Part shown: piece after piece, positions 29,900 through 40,697 of the stretch
Layout: the number at the start of each line of letters is the position of its first letter
How positions within the stretch are numbered: position 1 is the stretch's first letter
Assembly (NCBI RefSeq): GCF_013377295.1
Contig: NZ_CP016180.1
Coordinates: forward strand, 1,426,001 to 1,490,000
Length of the DNA stretch: 64,000 nucleotides
DNA from: Pasteurella skyensis
GTDB lineage: Bacteria > Pseudomonadota > Gammaproteobacteria > Enterobacterales > Pasteurellaceae
Direction of reading: 5' to 3'
Made by a program: the position numbers and the translations under genes
The notes under the pieces: generated by a model
Seen by the model: the letters and a program-made list of their open reading frames with translations, nothing else
Databases searched by the model: none
What the model was told of the DNA's origin: nothing

Positions 29900-30409
29900 T
29901 TAGTTTATTGATGAATTTATTCAAATCCTGTAACTATATTTTATTTGTACACTTTCGTCCATATAAATTCAATATAAAATATAATTTTTATGGGTATTTC
30001 AAACATAATAAACGAAGATTTGTTATTTATATAAAAAACTAGCCCATAAATCATATATTGCATTTTATCAGATAATAAGGAAAAATTTGCAAATTTTTCT
30101 TTACATCTAACCGCTATCACAGGGCAAGATCATACTTGTAAACTTACAATATGTTCATTATTTATCTTATTTAAAAGATTAAATGCCAAACAAAAACTGT
30201 TTAATTAATGTCTTTCTATGCTTAAATTTTATAAATAAAGTTTATTTTCAAATTCAAATAAATAGTTATTTTACTAATAAGTATATTTTTTATTCAAGTA
30301 TGATTTTGCCCTGCCGCTATCACCCACAATGCGCATTATTTTATAGAAAATAAATCTATATAATTTATAATGCTCCCATTAATCGTCATTTTGTAAAGGA
30401 AAGATTTAA
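29900..30409. other. 510-bp AT-rich gap between divergent proQ and trkH
   Basis: No ORF with a ribosome site is seen. It holds an uptake-signal-like element (TTTGCAAATTTTTC with TAACCGCT, about 30090-30115) and a long-range inverted pair TTTATGGG/CCCATAAA (about 29986-30050). The remainder is probably promoter sequence for both genes. The GTG of trkH has AAAGGA before it. Confidence 0.5.
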
Positions 30410-31873
30410 GTGCATTTACGTTCGATCATTCGTATTATTGGCATTCTAGTAATGTGTTTTTCACTTACTATGCTTGTTCCTGCAATCGTTGCTTTAATCT
30501 ATGGAGATGGTGAAGGGACAACATTTATTCAATCTTTTTTAATTAGTGTCACTTTAGGGTTCTTATCTTGGTGGAGTTGTCGACACTGTAAAGATGAATT
30601 ACGTTCTCGAGAAGGATTTTTAATTGTCGTTGCGTTCTGGTTTGTGTTAGGTGGTATCGCAACCCTACCCTTACTACTGGCAAAAAGCATTAATATGAGT
30701 GCTGCTGATGCTTTCTTTGAATCCTTTTCTGCTTTAACCACAACAGGGGCAACGGTAATGTCAGGGTTAGATCAATTGCCCAAAGCCCTCTTATTCCATA
30801 GACAATTTACACAATTTGTTGGAGGAATGGGGATCATTGTATTGGCAGTTGCCGTTATCCCTTTATTAGGTGTCGGTGGTACACAACTCTACAAAGCAGA
30901 ATCATCAGGGCCACTGAAAGATCAAAAAATTCTCCCTAGAATTACAGAAATTGCAAAATTATTATGGATCTTATACGCATTAACCACACTCGCCTGCGCT
31001 ATTTCTTATTGGATAGCGGGGATGTCATTATTTGATGCTATTGGGCATAGTTTTTCAACTATTTCTAACGGTGGTTTTTCAACTCACGATGCGAATATGG
31101 GATACTTTAAAAGCACCTCAATTCATATTATTGCTACAGTGTTTATGCTCATTGCGGGCTGTAATTTTTCATTACATATTTTAGCAACAATGAATTGGAA
31201 AAAAGGCAATGTACTCAAAGTCTATACTCAAGACCCAGAGTTTCGTTTTTTTGCTTTCACTCAATGTGTATTTATTACCCTTTTTTCTGTTGGGCTATAT
31301 TTAACGTCTTCTGAATACTCTCTATTAAAGTCTTTTGAGTTAGGTTCTTTGCAATTAGTGTCTATGTCAATGACATCAGGATTTACTATTTTTGATTTTA
31401 ACCAATTACCCTCCTATTTAGGAATCTTATTACTCTTTGCCGCATCAATCGGTGGTTGTGCGGGTTCAACATCAGGTGGTTTAAAAGCGATTCGGGTTTT
31501 CGTGTTATGGTTACAAGTAAAACGAGAATTAAAACAATTGGTTCATCCAAGTTTGGTTAACTCAATAAAATTAGAAAAAAGTGCACTACCTATTAGAATT
31601 ATTGAAAGTATTTGGGCGTTTTTTATTGTGTTTATTCTGCTCTTTTTTGGCTGCTCTTTTGCTGCTATGCTGTGTGGAATGGAAGCATTTGATGCAATTG
31701 GTGGCGTTTGGGCAACAATTACTAATGCAGGTCCAGGTATTGGAATGACGAGTTTAGGGTTTGCAAACACACCAGATGGTGCAAAATATGTATTTATTTT
31801 TGCAATGGTGGCTGGTCGTTTAGAGTTTTTCTCTTTATTAGTACTCTTTACTCCCGCATTTTGGAAAACATAA
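30410..31873 (+). CDS. trkH: Trk potassium uptake system membrane subunit TrkH
   Basis: K+ translocating subunit that works with the NAD-binding regulator TrkA, not in this window. 487 residues with four pore-loop repeats carrying the selectivity glycines ([45 protein letters not shown]). About ten membrane segments. The start is GTG with AAAGGA 9 bases upstream. The thr operon begins about 80 bases downstream on the same strand. Confidence 0.96.
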   Translation: MHLRSIIRIIGILVMCFSLTMLVPAIVALIYGDGEGTTFIQSFLISVTLGFLSWWSCRHCKDELRSREGFLIVVAFWFVLGGIATLPLLLAKSINMSAADAFFESFSALTTTGATVMSGLDQLPKALLFHRQFTQFVGGMGIIVLAVAVIPLLGVGGTQLYKAESSGPLKDQKILPRITEIAKLLWILYALTTLACAISYWIAGMSLFDAIGHSFSTISNGGFSTHDANMGYFKSTSIHIIATVFMLIAGCNFSLHILATMNWKKGNVLKVYTQDPEFRFFAFTQCVFITLFSVGLYLTSSEYSLLKSFELGSLQLVSMSMTSGFTIFDFNQLPSYLGILLLFAASIGGCAGSTSGGLKAIRVFVLWLQVKRELKQLVHPSLVNSIKLEKSALPIRIIESIWAFFIVFILLFFGCSFAAMLCGMEAFDAIGGVWATITNAGPGIGMTSLGFANTPDGAKYVFIFAMVAGRLEFFSLLVLFTPAFWKT

Positions 31874-31954
31874 TAAATTTTTGTATAAAAACTATTGACA
31901 AAATAATGTCTTTGTTTCATCCTTATGAAAGTTTATTTTTTACTAAATTTATAT

Positions 31955-32008
31955 ATGAAACTTTTTGTTAACACCATTATTACCACAACAATCATTATGA
32001 TTTCATAA
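31955..32008 (+). CDS. thrL: thr operon leader peptide
   Basis: A 17-residue ORF, MKLFVNTIITTTIIMIS, has four Thr and five Ile codons in a 12-codon run and stops just before the attenuator stems. That is the pattern of thr operon leader peptides, in which ribosome stalling at low charged tRNA-Thr or tRNA-Ile lets the antiterminator form. No ribosome site is obvious. Confidence 0.88.
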   Translation: MKLFVNTIITTTIIMIS

Positions 32009-32068
32009 TGCGGGTGGTTATGGTCAAAATATAACAATAGTATAACCCGCAAATATGCGGGTTTTTTT
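32009..32068 (+). terminator. thr operon attenuator with antiterminator
   Basis: Terminator: AACCCGCA (32044-32051), loop AATA, TGCGGGTT (32056-32063), then a T run. The upstream TGCGGGT at 32009-32015, right after the leader stop codon, can pair instead with ACCCGCA (32045-32051), giving the competing antiterminator. The layout is that of transcription attenuation controlled by translation of thrL. Confidence 0.88.
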
Positions 32069-32112
32069 ATAGCTCATTTTGCAAACACAATAAAAATTAT
32101 TAGGAGAAAACT

Positions 32113-34569
32113 ATGCGAGTGCTTAAATTTGGAGGAACATCTTTAGCTAATTCAGATTGTTTCATTCAAGCCGCAAATATTATTGAAAAAACTCACTTAG
32201 AAGATCAAGCTGCAGCTGTATTGTCTGCTCCAGCAAAAGTAACCAACCACTTAGTAGCAATACTTGAAAAAGCAACAGAAAATACGACGTTTGACTCTCA
32301 TTTAACTGAAATAAACACTATTTTTTGTTCTATTATTGAAGGATTATATACAGCAAACAATAACGTTGCTCGTGATACTTTATTAAATTTAGTAAAAGAA
32401 GAATTAGAGCAAATTAAGGTTGTTGCCACAAATATTATTAAAGAAAAAGGCTGTACTGATAAATTAAGTGCGACAATTCACTGTCGTGGAGAAAAACTCT
32501 CAATTGCAATGATGCAAGGCTGGTTTGAAGCCAAAAATTATACTGTTACTAAAATTGATCCTGTCAAAAAATTAGTAGCACGAGGCAGTTATTTAGAATC
32601 TTCTGTTGATATTGCTGAATCAATGGAGAGAATAAATGCAAAAGCCATTCCAAAACAAAACCTTGTCTTAATGGCTGGTTTTACTGCTGGAAATGAAAAA
32701 GGTGAGCTGGTTTTATTAGGTCGTAATGGCTCCGATTATTCAGCCGCTTGCTTAGCTGCTTGCTTAAACGCTGATTGTTGTGAAATCTGGACAGATGTTG
32801 ATGGTATCTACACTTGTGATCCTCGCCTTGTTTCTGATGCTATTTGTTTAGAGTCAATGAGTTATCAAGAAGCAATGGAACTGTCTTATTTTGGTGCAAA
32901 AGTCATTCATCCTAGAACAATTGGCCCTTTAGTTTCTCAAGGTATTCCTTGCTTAATCAAAAACACAGCAAATCCACAAGGCAAAGGAACATTAATTAGC
33001 AACAATGTTATTAGTGATAATTTAAAAGTAAAAGGTATTACAAATTTTGATAATGTGGCTATGTTTAACGTTTCTGGATCAGGAATGCAAGGAATGGTTG
33101 GAATGGCGGCTAGAGTTTTTTCAACAATGTCTAATGAGGGGATATCCATTATTTTGATCACTCAATCCTCATCAGAATATAGCATTAGTTTCTGTGTGCC
33201 AATCAAATCAGCAGAAAAAGCACTTTCAGCACTAAACAATGAGTTTCAACAAGAGTTATCAAAAGGATTATTAGATCCTATTGATGTCATTACAGAGTTA
33301 TCTATCGTCTCTGTTGTTGGTGATGGAATGCACGCAGCAAAAGGCTTAGCTGCAAATTTCTTCTCTGCATTGGCTCAAGTGAATATCAGTATTGTAGCCA
33401 TTGCTCAAGGATCATCGGAACGTTCTATTTCTGCGGTCGTCCCAATGAACAAGGCTATCGAAGCAGTTAAAGCCACTCACCAAATTTTATTTAGTAACAA
33501 AAAAGTTATCAATATTTTCCTTGTTGGCGTAGGCGGTGTTGGAAGTCAATTAATCGAACAAATAAAAACACAACGTCAATATTTGATGACAAAAGATATT
33601 GAAATTCGAGTTTGTGCCTTAGCAAATTCAAATAAAGTCATTTTAAATAAAGATGGATTAGATTTAGAAAATTGGCAAGATCAACTAGCAAATGCAACAC
33701 AACCATCAGATTTTGAGCTGTTACTCTCTTTCATCAAATTACACCATATTGTCAATCCTGTCTTTGTAGATTGTACCACAGCACAATCCGTAGCAAGCCT
33801 TTATGCTTATGCGTTAAAAGAGGGCTTCCACGTAGTAACACCAAATAAAAAAGCAAATACTACTGATTATGCTTATTATCAAGAGCTACGTACAAATGCT
33901 CGTCAAAGCCATCATAAATTTTTATATGAAACTAATGTAGGAGCAGGGCTACCTGTTATTGAAAATCTTCAAAATTTATTAGCAGCAGGCGATGAAGTAG
34001 AACGTTTTGAAGGCATTCTATCTGGCTCACTGTCTTTTGTTTTTGGTTTACTCGAAGAGGGATTTACACTTTCAGAAGCAACATTAATGGCAAAACAAAA
34101 AGGCTTTACTGAACCCGATCCTCGAGATGATTTATCTGGTGAAGATGTCGCTCGTAAATTATTAATTTTAGCTCGTGAAACAGGTTTAGCACTTGAACTT
34201 GATGATATTGAAGTAGAACAAGTACTACCAAAAGAATTTGCGGAAGGAACTACTGTTGCCGAATTTTTAGAACAACTTCCTCAACTTGATGCAGAATTTG
34301 CAAAAAAAGTACAACAAGCTACCGCTAACAATAAAGTTTTACGTTATGTTGGATCTATTGATAATGGAAAATGTAAAGTGTCCATTAAAGCCGTTGATAA
34401 TGAAGATCCATTATACCGAGTCAAAAATGGTGAAAACGCCCTTGCATTTTATACTCGCTATTATTCACCAATCCCTTTATTATTAAGAGGTTATGGTGCT
34501 GGAAACAGTGTAACTGCGGCAGGTATCTTTGCAGATATTTTACGTACTTTACGAGGTGGAGTAAATTAA
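32113..34569 (+). CDS. thrA: Bifunctional aspartokinase I / homoserine dehydrogenase I
   Basis: Catalyses the first and third steps of threonine synthesis from aspartate. 818 residues: aspartokinase domain ([45 protein letters not shown]), two ACT-type regulatory repeats (about 310-460), and a homoserine dehydrogenase domain ([10 protein letters not shown]-like [38 protein letters not shown]). AGGAGA precedes the ATG. Expression is set by the attenuator just upstream; thrB starts one base after the stop. Confidence 0.97.
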   Translation: MRVLKFGGTSLANSDCFIQAANIIEKTHLEDQAAAVLSAPAKVTNHLVAILEKATENTTFDSHLTEINTIFCSIIEGLYTANNNVARDTLLNLVKEELEQIKVVATNIIKEKGCTDKLSATIHCRGEKLSIAMMQGWFEAKNYTVTKIDPVKKLVARGSYLESSVDIAESMERINAKAIPKQNLVLMAGFTAGNEKGELVLLGRNGSDYSAACLAACLNADCCEIWTDVDGIYTCDPRLVSDAICLESMSYQEAMELSYFGAKVIHPRTIGPLVSQGIPCLIKNTANPQGKGTLISNNVISDNLKVKGITNFDNVAMFNVSGSGMQGMVGMAARVFSTMSNEGISIILITQSSSEYSISFCVPIKSAEKALSALNNEFQQELSKGLLDPIDVITELSIVSVVGDGMHAAKGLAANFFSALAQVNISIVAIAQGSSERSISAVVPMNKAIEAVKATHQILFSNKKVINIFLVGVGGVGSQLIEQIKTQRQYLMTKDIEIRVCALANSNKVILNKDGLDLENWQDQLANATQPSDFELLLSFIKLHHIVNPVFVDCTTAQSVASLYAYALKEGFHVVTPNKKANTTDYAYYQELRTNARQSHHKFLYETNVGAGLPVIENLQNLLAAGDEVERFEGILSGSLSFVFGLLEEGFTLSEATLMAKQKGFTEPDPRDDLSGEDVARKLLILARETGLALELDDIEVEQVLPKEFAEGTTVAEFLEQLPQLDAEFAKKVQQATANNKVLRYVGSIDNGKCKVSIKAVDNEDPLYRVKNGENALAFYTRYYSPIPLLLRGYGAGNSVTAAGIFADILRTLRGGVN

Positions 34570-34570
34570 A

Positions 34571-35518
34571 ATGGGATTCAGAATTTATGCTCCAGCAACC
34601 AGTGCTAATCTCAGTGTAGGCTTTGATTCTCTCGGTATTGCACTCTCTCCAATTGATGGCTCTTTGCTAGGAGATGTCGTTGAAATCGATGATTGTGATA
34701 CTAGGTTTGAATTTCAAACTATTGGACATTTTGCGAATAAACTGCCTCGAGAAAAAGAAAGAAATATTGTTTACCAAGCTTACGTTTTATTCAGTGAACG
34801 CTTAAAACTCTCAGGTGGTAAAGTCAAAAACTTACATCTTCTTTTAGAAAAAAATATGCCAATTGGCTCAGGCTTAGGTTCGAGCGCCTGCTCGATTGTT
34901 GCAGCACTCGTTGCCTTAAACCAATTTCATAATGAACCCCTTAACAAAATGGAACTATTAGAAATGATGGGACAGTTGGAAGGACGTATTTCAGGTAGCA
35001 TCCATTACGATAATGTTGCACCTTGTTATCTGGGTGGTTTACAATTAATGACTGAAGCATTAGGAAATATTTGCCAACCTCTCCCATTTTTTGAAAATTG
35101 GTATTGGGTACTCGCTTATTCTGGAATCAAAGTCTCCACCGCAAAGGCTCGCGCTATTTTACCACAACACTATTCTCGCCAAGATATTATTACACAATCT
35201 CGTTGTTTAGGTAATTTTGTACAAGCCTGTTATACACAGCAAGAACAACTTGCTGCAATGATGATGAAAGATGTTATTGCTGAACCCTACCGTGAAAAAT
35301 TACTTCCTCATTTTGCTAAAAATCGTCAAGGGTGTAACGATTTAGGAGCCTTAGCAATGGGAATTTCTGGTTCGGGACCTACAATCTATGCCATTGCTTC
35401 AGATCTTGAAAGTGCTAATAAATTATCCAACTATCTCAAGGAAAACTATCTTCAAAATAGTTCAGGCTTTGTACATATTTGTAAGGTTGATAGTGAAGGA
35501 GCGAGGCAGTTAGGTTAG
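34571..35518 (+). CDS. thrB: Homoserine kinase
   Basis: Phosphorylates homoserine, fourth step of the threonine branch. 315 residues of the GHMP kinase family: [17 protein letters not shown] at the start, ATP loop [22 protein letters not shown], and [13 protein letters not shown] near the end. The ribosome site GGAG lies inside the end of thrA, so the pair is coupled. thrC (threonine synthase) normally comes next; instead a large inverted repeat and a convergent lipoprotein gene follow, so thrC must be elsewhere or absent. Confidence 0.96.
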   Translation: MGFRIYAPATSANLSVGFDSLGIALSPIDGSLLGDVVEIDDCDTRFEFQTIGHFANKLPREKERNIVYQAYVLFSERLKLSGGKVKNLHLLLEKNMPIGSGLGSSACSIVAALVALNQFHNEPLNKMELLEMMGQLEGRISGSIHYDNVAPCYLGGLQLMTEALGNICQPLPFFENWYWVLAYSGIKVSTAKARAILPQHYSRQDIITQSRCLGNFVQACYTQQEQLAAMMMKDVIAEPYREKLLPHFAKNRQGCNDLGALAMGISGSGPTIYAIASDLESANKLSNYLKENYLQNSSGFVHICKVDSEGARQLG

Positions 35519-35574
35519 TTTGTACGATTTTTTATCTGATAGCGACAAGATCACTCTAAAAATTTGCAAATATT

Positions 35575-35612
35575 CGTCATTGTAAGGAGAAAAAATACTC
35601 CTCACAATGACG
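35575..35612. repeat. Long inverted repeat after thrB (GTCATTGTRAGGAG type)
   Basis: CGTCATTGTAAGGAG (35575-35589) and CTCCTCACAATGACG (35598-35612) form a 15-bp stem with one mismatch and an 8-base A-rich loop. It can act as a terminator between the convergent thrB and lipoprotein genes, but there is no T tract. The arm resembles palindromes repeated in many bacterial genomes. Confidence 0.7.
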
Positions 35613-35627
35613 ACTATCGTATCAATC

Positions 35628-36296
35628 CTAATAAATTGGTGCGTAAGCTATATGCTCTTGACCTTGTTGAATCGCACGAATATAAATTTCAGCTCGACGA
35701 TTTTGTGCTTTTCCATGTACCGTTGAATTACTTGCAATAGGGTAATTCTCACCATAGCCTCTGGTCACAAGACGTCCTGCCACTACACCACGAGAAGCTA
35801 GATAATTAGCCACTGATTTAGCTCGTCTTTCTGAGAGGCCTTGATTATAACTTGCACTACCCGTACTATCAGTAAATCCATTAATATGTACGGCTGTTTT
35901 ATTGTATTTATTCACAATATTAGCAATAGAAGTTAAAGAGCCGTATACATTAGAATTCAATCTTGATTTATCTACAGCAAAAGTAATATCATTTGGTAAA
36001 TTAAGTTTAATCGTTCCTTTATCAACACGTGTTACCGTAATACCTGATGAAGCAAGTACTTTTTCTAAATCCTGCTGCTGTTGTGTCATATAGTGAGCGA
36101 TCGCTCCACCAGCTAAAGCACCTAAAACTGCACCAACATAGCGCCCATTTTTATGATCAACTTGATGTCCAATAACACCGCCTGCAACAGCACCACCTAA
36201 TGCACCGAATACAACTTTTTGAGTATCTGTCATCGTTGCACACCCTGCTAACATTGTTGCAACAACTAAAGTAGAGGTTATTTTTTGTATCTTCAT
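35628..36296 (-). CDS. OmpA-domain outer-membrane lipoprotein (YiaD-like)
   Basis: 222 residues. Lipoprotein signal with lipobox MLAGCAT (Cys about 19), a glycine-zipper stretch (VFGALGGAVAGGVIG and GAVLGALAGGAIAHY, about 30-70) that can insert in or cross a membrane, and a C-terminal OmpA domain (about 105-210) with the peptidoglycan-binding motif NGFTDSTGSASYNQGLSERRAKSV. It probably tethers the outer membrane to peptidoglycan. AGGAGA precedes the ATG. Confidence 0.92.
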   Translation of the reverse strand: MKIQKITSTLVVATMLAGCATMTDTQKVVFGALGGAVAGGVIGHQVDHKNGRYVGAVLGALAGGAIAHYMTQQQQDLEKVLASSGITVTRVDKGTIKLNLPNDITFAVDKSRLNSNVYGSLTSIANIVNKYNKTAVHINGFTDSTGSASYNQGLSERRAKSVANYLASRGVVAGRLVTRGYGENYPIASNSTVHGKAQNRRAEIYIRAIQQGQEHIAYAPIY

Positions 36297-36520
36297 TATG
36301 TTCTCCTATTAAAAAATAAAATTAATCAGAACAGAATAGTTAATCAAATGTAATAACATCATTAACTGTATTTAATTAGAGCACATAGATTATAGTTTCG
36401 TCAAATACTTTAAGTTTTAAACTTATTTTCTAAATTAAACATAATCATTGATTATTTGCAAATTTCTTCAATCATCTTACCGCTTCAACTTCTTATTATT
36501 TATCAGTTTTTTCTTTCCAT

Positions 36521-36550
36521 CTTGAAATTTATCAAAACACACCCCATTTA
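36521..36550 (+). promoter_or_regulatory. Sigma-32 heat-shock promoter of clpB
   Basis: CTTGAAA at 36521-36527, a 14-base spacer, and CCCCATTTA at 36542-36550 match the RpoH consensus exactly. It lies about 70 bases before the clpB start in the 323-bp gap, which otherwise holds an uptake-signal half (TTTGCAAATTTC with ACCGCTTC near 36460-36485). Confidence 0.9.
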
Positions 36551-36619
36551 TAGTTCTGTAATAGTTTGAAGTTTATTCAAACTCAGAATTTAATCCTTAC
36601 TATTTAGAGGGGAAAACAA

Positions 36620-39193
36620 ATGAATATTGAAAAATTTACCAGTAAATTCCAAGAGGCGATTGGAGAAGCTCAATCACTTGCGATAGGAAAAGATCATAAT
36701 TATATTGAACCAACACATTTACTTATTACGTTATTAAAACAATCAGAGGGCAGTGTTGCTCCGTTATTTACGAGCTTACAAGTTGATGTGATGGCATTAC
36801 AAAACCAATTAAACACACTGATTAACAAATTGCCACAGGTTCAAGGGGCAAATACCCAACCAAGCCAGCAATTTATTCGTTTATTAACTTTATGCGAAAA
36901 ACTGGCGACAGAAATGGGCGATAGTTATATTTCATCAGAATTATTTGTTGTGGCAACCTTAGAAGATCGTGGCGAGTTGGGACAGTTATTGAAACAGTTA
37001 GGCTTAAATAAAGCGAAAGTGCAGAATGCCATTCAACAAATTAGAGGGGGCGAAAAAGTGAATAACCCAAACGCAGAAGAAACACGTCAAGCATTAGATA
37101 AATATACCATTGATTTAACCGAGCGAGCTAAAGAGGGTAAACTTGATCCTGTAATTGGGCGAGATGAAGAAATCCGCCGAGCAATTCAAGTATTGCAACG
37201 CCGCACTAAAAATAATCCTGTATTAATTGGTGAACCAGGTGTGGGTAAAACAGCGATTGTGGAAGGCTTAGCACAACGCATTGTGAATAATGAAATTCCC
37301 GAAGGACTACGTAATAAACGTGTGCTTTCATTGGATATGGGGGCGTTGATTGCAGGAGCGAAATATCGTGGCGAATTTGAAGAACGTTTAAAAGCAGTGT
37401 TAAAAGAGCTTGCCAAAGAAGAAGGGCAAGTAATTTTATTTATTGATGAAATTCATACGATGGTCGGTGCTGGTAAAAGTGACGGTGCAATGGACGCAGG
37501 GAATTTATTAAAACCGTCGTTGGCTCGTGGTGAATTGCACTGTTTGGGTGCGACAACCTTAGATGAATATCGTCAATACATTGAAAAAGATGCAGCATTG
37601 GAGCGTCGTTTTCAAAAAGTCTTTATTGATGAGCCAACGGTTGAAGACACCATTGCGATTTTGCGTGGTTTAAAAGAACGTTATGAAATTCACCATCACG
37701 TTAAAATTACCGATCCAGCCATTGTGGCGGCAGCAACCCTGTCACATCGTTATGTTTCCGATCGTCAGTTACCAGATAAAGCGATTGATTTAATTGATGA
37801 GGCAGCATCAAGCGTGCGAATGGAAATTGATTCTAAACCAGAACCGTTGGATCGTTTGGATCGCCGTATCATTCAGCTTAAATTGGAACAGCAAGCGTTA
37901 CAAAAAGAAGACGATGAGGCAAGCCGTCAGCGTTTAGCAAAATTAGAGCAAGAAATGACCGCTAAGGAACGTGAATATGCTGAGCTTGAGGAAGTGTGGA
38001 AAGCTGAAAAATCTGCTCTTCTAGGTACTCAGCACTTAAAATCAGAGTTAGAAAATAGTCGTATTTTGATGGAACAAGCGAAGCGTGAAAGTAACTATGA
38101 AAAAATGTCAGAGTTGCAATATGGTGTTATTCCAGCCTTAGAAAAACAGCTCAAAGAAGCGGAAGAACGTGAGGAGCAAGGTACAGAAAACCATTTATTA
38201 CGTACCAAAGTCACTGAAGAAGAAATTGCTGAAGTGCTTTCTCGTGCAACGGGTATTCCTGTGGCGAAAATGATGGAAGGCGAGAAAGAAAAACTACTTA
38301 AAATGGAACAGGAATTGCATAAACGTGTGATTGGGCAAAATGAGGCGGTGGAATCGGTCGCAAATGCGATTCGCCGTAGCCGAGCAGGATTATCCGATCC
38401 AAATCGTCCGATTGGTTCATTCTTATTTTTAGGACCAACAGGGGTGGGGAAAACAGAGCTTTGTAAAACCTTGGCGAATTTCTTATTTGATGATGAAAAT
38501 GCAATGGTTCGCATTGATATGTCAGAATTTATGGAAAAACACAGTGTTTCTCGTTTGGTCGGTGCACCTCCGGGCTATGTGGGCTATGAAGAAGGGGGCT
38601 ATTTAACGGAGGCGGTACGTCGTCGTCCTTACTCTGTAATTTTGCTTGATGAAGTGGAAAAAGCCCATAGTGATGTGTTTAATATTTTATTACAAGTGCT
38701 TGATGATGGGCGCTTAACAGATGGACAAGGTCGCACCGTTGATTTTCGTAATACAGTGGTAATTATGACCTCTAATTTAGGCTCAGACCTCATTCAGGGG
38801 AATACTGACGGTAATTATGAAGATATGCGAACAATGGTAATGAGCGTAGTAGGGCAACATTTTAGACCTGAATTTATCAACCGAATTGATGAAACGGTGG
38901 TGTTCCATTCATTGGGACAAGAAAATATCAAAGCAATTGCAAAAATTCAGCTACAACGCTTAATTAACCGAATGGCAAGTCGTGGCTATCAAATTGAAGT
39001 GAGCGATAATGCTCTTACCCATATTGCAAAAGCTGGCTTTGATCCGCTATTTGGAGCAAGACCGTTGAAAAGAGCTATCCAGCAAGAGTTTGAAAACCCT
39101 CTAGCTCAACATATTTTAAGTGGTCGATTATTACCTAATAATTTGATTACACTTGATGTGATTGAAGGAAAAATAATACTTTCTCAAGCATAA
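36620..39193 (+). CDS. clpB: ATP-dependent disaggregase ClpB
   Basis: Hexameric AAA+ disaggregase that works with DnaK to resolubilise heat-damaged proteins. 857 residues: N-domain (1-145), AAA1 with Walker [10 protein letters not shown] at about 204-212, the coiled-coil M-domain (about 410-525) that distinguishes ClpB from ClpA, AAA2 with GPTGVGKTE and the pore loop [13 protein letters not shown], and a C-terminal small domain. AGAGGGG ribosome site; sigma-32 promoter upstream; terminator downstream at 39212. Confidence 0.98.
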   Translation: MNIEKFTSKFQEAIGEAQSLAIGKDHNYIEPTHLLITLLKQSEGSVAPLFTSLQVDVMALQNQLNTLINKLPQVQGANTQPSQQFIRLLTLCEKLATEMGDSYISSELFVVATLEDRGELGQLLKQLGLNKAKVQNAIQQIRGGEKVNNPNAEETRQALDKYTIDLTERAKEGKLDPVIGRDEEIRRAIQVLQRRTKNNPVLIGEPGVGKTAIVEGLAQRIVNNEIPEGLRNKRVLSLDMGALIAGAKYRGEFEERLKAVLKELAKEEGQVILFIDEIHTMVGAGKSDGAMDAGNLLKPSLARGELHCLGATTLDEYRQYIEKDAALERRFQKVFIDEPTVEDTIAILRGLKERYEIHHHVKITDPAIVAAATLSHRYVSDRQLPDKAIDLIDEAASSVRMEIDSKPEPLDRLDRRIIQLKLEQQALQKEDDEASRQRLAKLEQEMTAKEREYAELEEVWKAEKSALLGTQHLKSELENSRILMEQAKRESNYEKMSELQYGVIPALEKQLKEAEEREEQGTENHLLRTKVTEEEIAEVLSRATGIPVAKMMEGEKEKLLKMEQELHKRVIGQNEAVESVANAIRRSRAGLSDPNRPIGSFLFLGPTGVGKTELCKTLANFLFDDENAMVRIDMSEFMEKHSVSRLVGAPPGYVGYEEGGYLTEAVRRRPYSVILLDEVEKAHSDVFNILLQVLDDGRLTDGQGRTVDFRNTVVIMTSNLGSDLIQGNTDGNYEDMRTMVMSVVGQHFRPEFINRIDETVVFHSLGQENIKAIAKIQLQRLINRMASRGYQIEVSDNALTHIAKAGFDPLFGARPLKRAIQQEFENPLAQHILSGRLLPNNLITLDVIEGKIILSQA

Positions 39194-39211
39194 ATTAATA
39201 TCATAAAATAA

Positions 39212-39250
39212 AACTCGTTATTATTCTTAACAGAATTTAACGAGTTTTTT
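39212..39250. terminator. Bidirectional terminator between clpB and pdxH
   Basis: AACTCGTTA (39212-39220) pairs with TAACGAGTT (39238-39246) and is followed by TTTT; the inner TTCTTAACAGAA can extend the stem. It ends clpB and, on the other strand, may end pdxH. Confidence 0.75.
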
Positions 39251-39280
39251 ATAACTATTTTCTTTCAAAATAGGTTATTT

Positions 39281-39919
39281 TTATGGTGACAAACGACTAC
39301 GTTGCCACACCCCTTCCTTAATGGCATACTCAATACGGTCATGCAAACGGCTTGGTTGCCCTTGCCAAAATTCAAAACGTTCGGGAATAATACGATAGCC
39401 ACCCCAAAATTCAGGAAGAGGAATATCTTTATCAAAAAAGTGTTCTGTCAGTTGCTTAACTTTATCCATCAACACTGCTCGAGAAGAGATAATTTGACTT
39501 TGCTCTGATACCCAGGCCCCAATTTGACTATTACGAGGACGAGATGAAAAATATTTTAAAGACTCCATATGACTAATTTTTTCAGCCCTACCTTCAATCA
39601 TAACTTGTCGCTCTAAAGCATACCAAGGAAAACAAACTGAAACCTGATTATTCTCAGCAATATCCTTTGCTTTTTGACTTCCATAATTAGTAAAAAACAC
39701 ATAGCCAGTTTCATCAAAATATTTCAATAACACCGTACGGCTACGGATTCGTCTCTCTGCATTCGTTGTTGATAATACAAAACCATTAGGCTCCGCAATT
39801 TGATATTCTCTCGCAACATTAAACCATTCCTCAAATAAACTATGGGGATTATTTGGTAATTGCTTAATATCAATGGGAGAGTGGTGATCAAAATCGTGAC
39901 GTAAATGACTAATATCCAT
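39281..39919 (-). CDS. pdxH: Pyridoxine/pyridoxamine 5'-phosphate oxidase
   Basis: FMN enzyme that makes pyridoxal 5'-phosphate. 212 residues from the ATG at 39919 (MDISHLRHDF), which has GAGGA 9 bases upstream; the longer frame has none. Motifs: RSRTVLLKYFDETGYVFFTNYGSQKA (FMN phosphate and substrate site), RQVMIEGRAEKI, SRPRNSQIGAWVSEQS, and the C-terminal EFWQGQPSRLHDRI signature. PLP made here is used by GlyA in the same window. Confidence 0.96.
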   Translation of the reverse strand: MDISHLRHDFDHHSPIDIKQLPNNPHSLFEEWFNVAREYQIAEPNGFVLSTTNAERRIRSRTVLLKYFDETGYVFFTNYGSQKAKDIAENNQVSVCFPWYALERQVMIEGRAEKISHMESLKYFSSRPRNSQIGAWVSEQSQIISSRAVLMDKVKQLTEHFFDKDIPLPEFWGGYRIIPERFEFWQGQPSRLHDRIEYAIKEGVWQRSRLSP

Positions 39920-40258
39920 TATAAATATCCTCAATGCTGTGTACATTAAATGACTTTTTATTCAAAAAATCTATATACTATTATCCAAGAATAACTGATT
40001 CATAATACAGATTCAAGTTAGAAATAAACTCATCTTTAGAAGATAAAATTTGCAAAAAAATGCTTAAATGTAACCGCTTCATACTGTATAGGTAGGAACC
40101 TAAGTACGAAAGCAAACATTACTTCCCAATTCAAAAAAACAACTGCCACTAATTACCAATATCTAATTGCTTAATTCTTAAACTAATTATCCCTTTTCGT
40201 CCCCTGCTATGTGCAAAAATATAAAAAGAATATTGATACTAAAACACAAGGAGAAAAT
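39920..40258. other. Gap between pdxH and the orphan-gene islet
   Basis: About 340 bases without a supported gene. It contains pdxH promoter sequence, an uptake signal (TTTGCAAAAAAATGC...AACCGCTTC around 40050-40080) and a short palindrome TAGGTAGGAACCTA near 40090. Nothing else is recognised. Confidence 0.5.
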
Positions 40259-40465
40259 ATGCTAAAAGTTTCAAATGAAAAAGATATATCTAAACTAATT
40301 AAAAAGTTAATTAAATATTCTAATGTCCAAATTAAAAAAGGTAAAAAACATCACTTTATCACACAAGGACGCAAAAAAATCCCTATTCCATCATCACCAA
40401 GTGATCGAAATAGTGTTAAACAACTCAAACGAGATATTCAAAAATATTTTTTTATAGGAGAATAA
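40259..40465 (+). CDS. Small HicA-like protein
   Basis: 68 residues from the ATG at 40259, which has a strong AAGGAG site 5 bases upstream. The order of elements resembles HicA mRNA interferases with their small double-stranded-RNA-binding-like fold: an N-terminal helix (EKDISKLIKKLIKYSN), a strand with VQIKKGKKHHFIT in which the second half carries the His expected in GSHxxF, then GRKKIPIPSSPSDRN and a last helix. HicA usually ends close to this. No clear HicB antitoxin follows; only a 31-codon ORF does. It may be a toxin, a solitary toxin relic or a phage-type protein of the same fold. Confidence 0.5.
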   Translation: MLKVSNEKDISKLIKKLIKYSNVQIKKGKKHHFITQGRKKIPIPSSPSDRNSVKQLKRDIQKYFFIGE

Positions 40466-40466
40466 A

Positions 40467-40562
40467 ATGTATAAATTTTCAGAACACTGTTTTCATATAA
40501 AAAAACTCAGGTCAAAACAACAATTACTGCTGTTTTGTAGTTTTAATTATTTTTTAACTTAA
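40467..40562 (+). CDS. Very short ORF coupled to the HicA-like gene
   Basis: 31 residues (MYKFSEHCFHIKKL..., ending FNYFLT). AGGAG stands 6 bases before the ATG and lies inside the end of the previous gene, so the reading frame is well placed for coupled translation. No family is recognised. It could be the truncated start of a lost antitoxin partner or a real small peptide. Confidence 0.4.
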   Translation: MYKFSEHCFHIKKLRSKQQLLLFCSFNYFLT

Positions 40563-40577
40563 ATATAAGGAGCTCTT

Positions 40578-40682
40578 ATGCAAAAAAATAACAATACTAG
40601 AAACCCAAACTGGCCTAGTAAAAGTGGCAATCCTTCAGGAGGTGGAAGAGGGAATAATCCTCCAAAAAATAAATTATCATAA
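40578..40682 (+). CDS. 34-residue Asn/Gly/Pro-rich peptide
   Basis: AAGGAG stands 6 bases before the ATG and an intrinsic terminator follows 16 bases after the stop, so this is a well-formed small gene. The product begins MQKNNNTRNPNWPSKSG and continues NPSGGGRGNNPPKNKLS: no hydrophobic core, very rich in Asn, Gly, Pro and Lys, with a single Trp. It should be disordered and basic. I do not recognise a function. Confidence 0.6.
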   Translation: MQKNNNTRNPNWPSKSGNPSGGGRGNNPPKNKLS

Positions 40683-40697
40683 AATAATTTGAACAAA

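Noticed and set aside
31895-31925. TTGACA at 31895 as thr promoter -35
   Set aside because: No acceptable -10 hexamer at 16-18 bases; the promoter position stays open.
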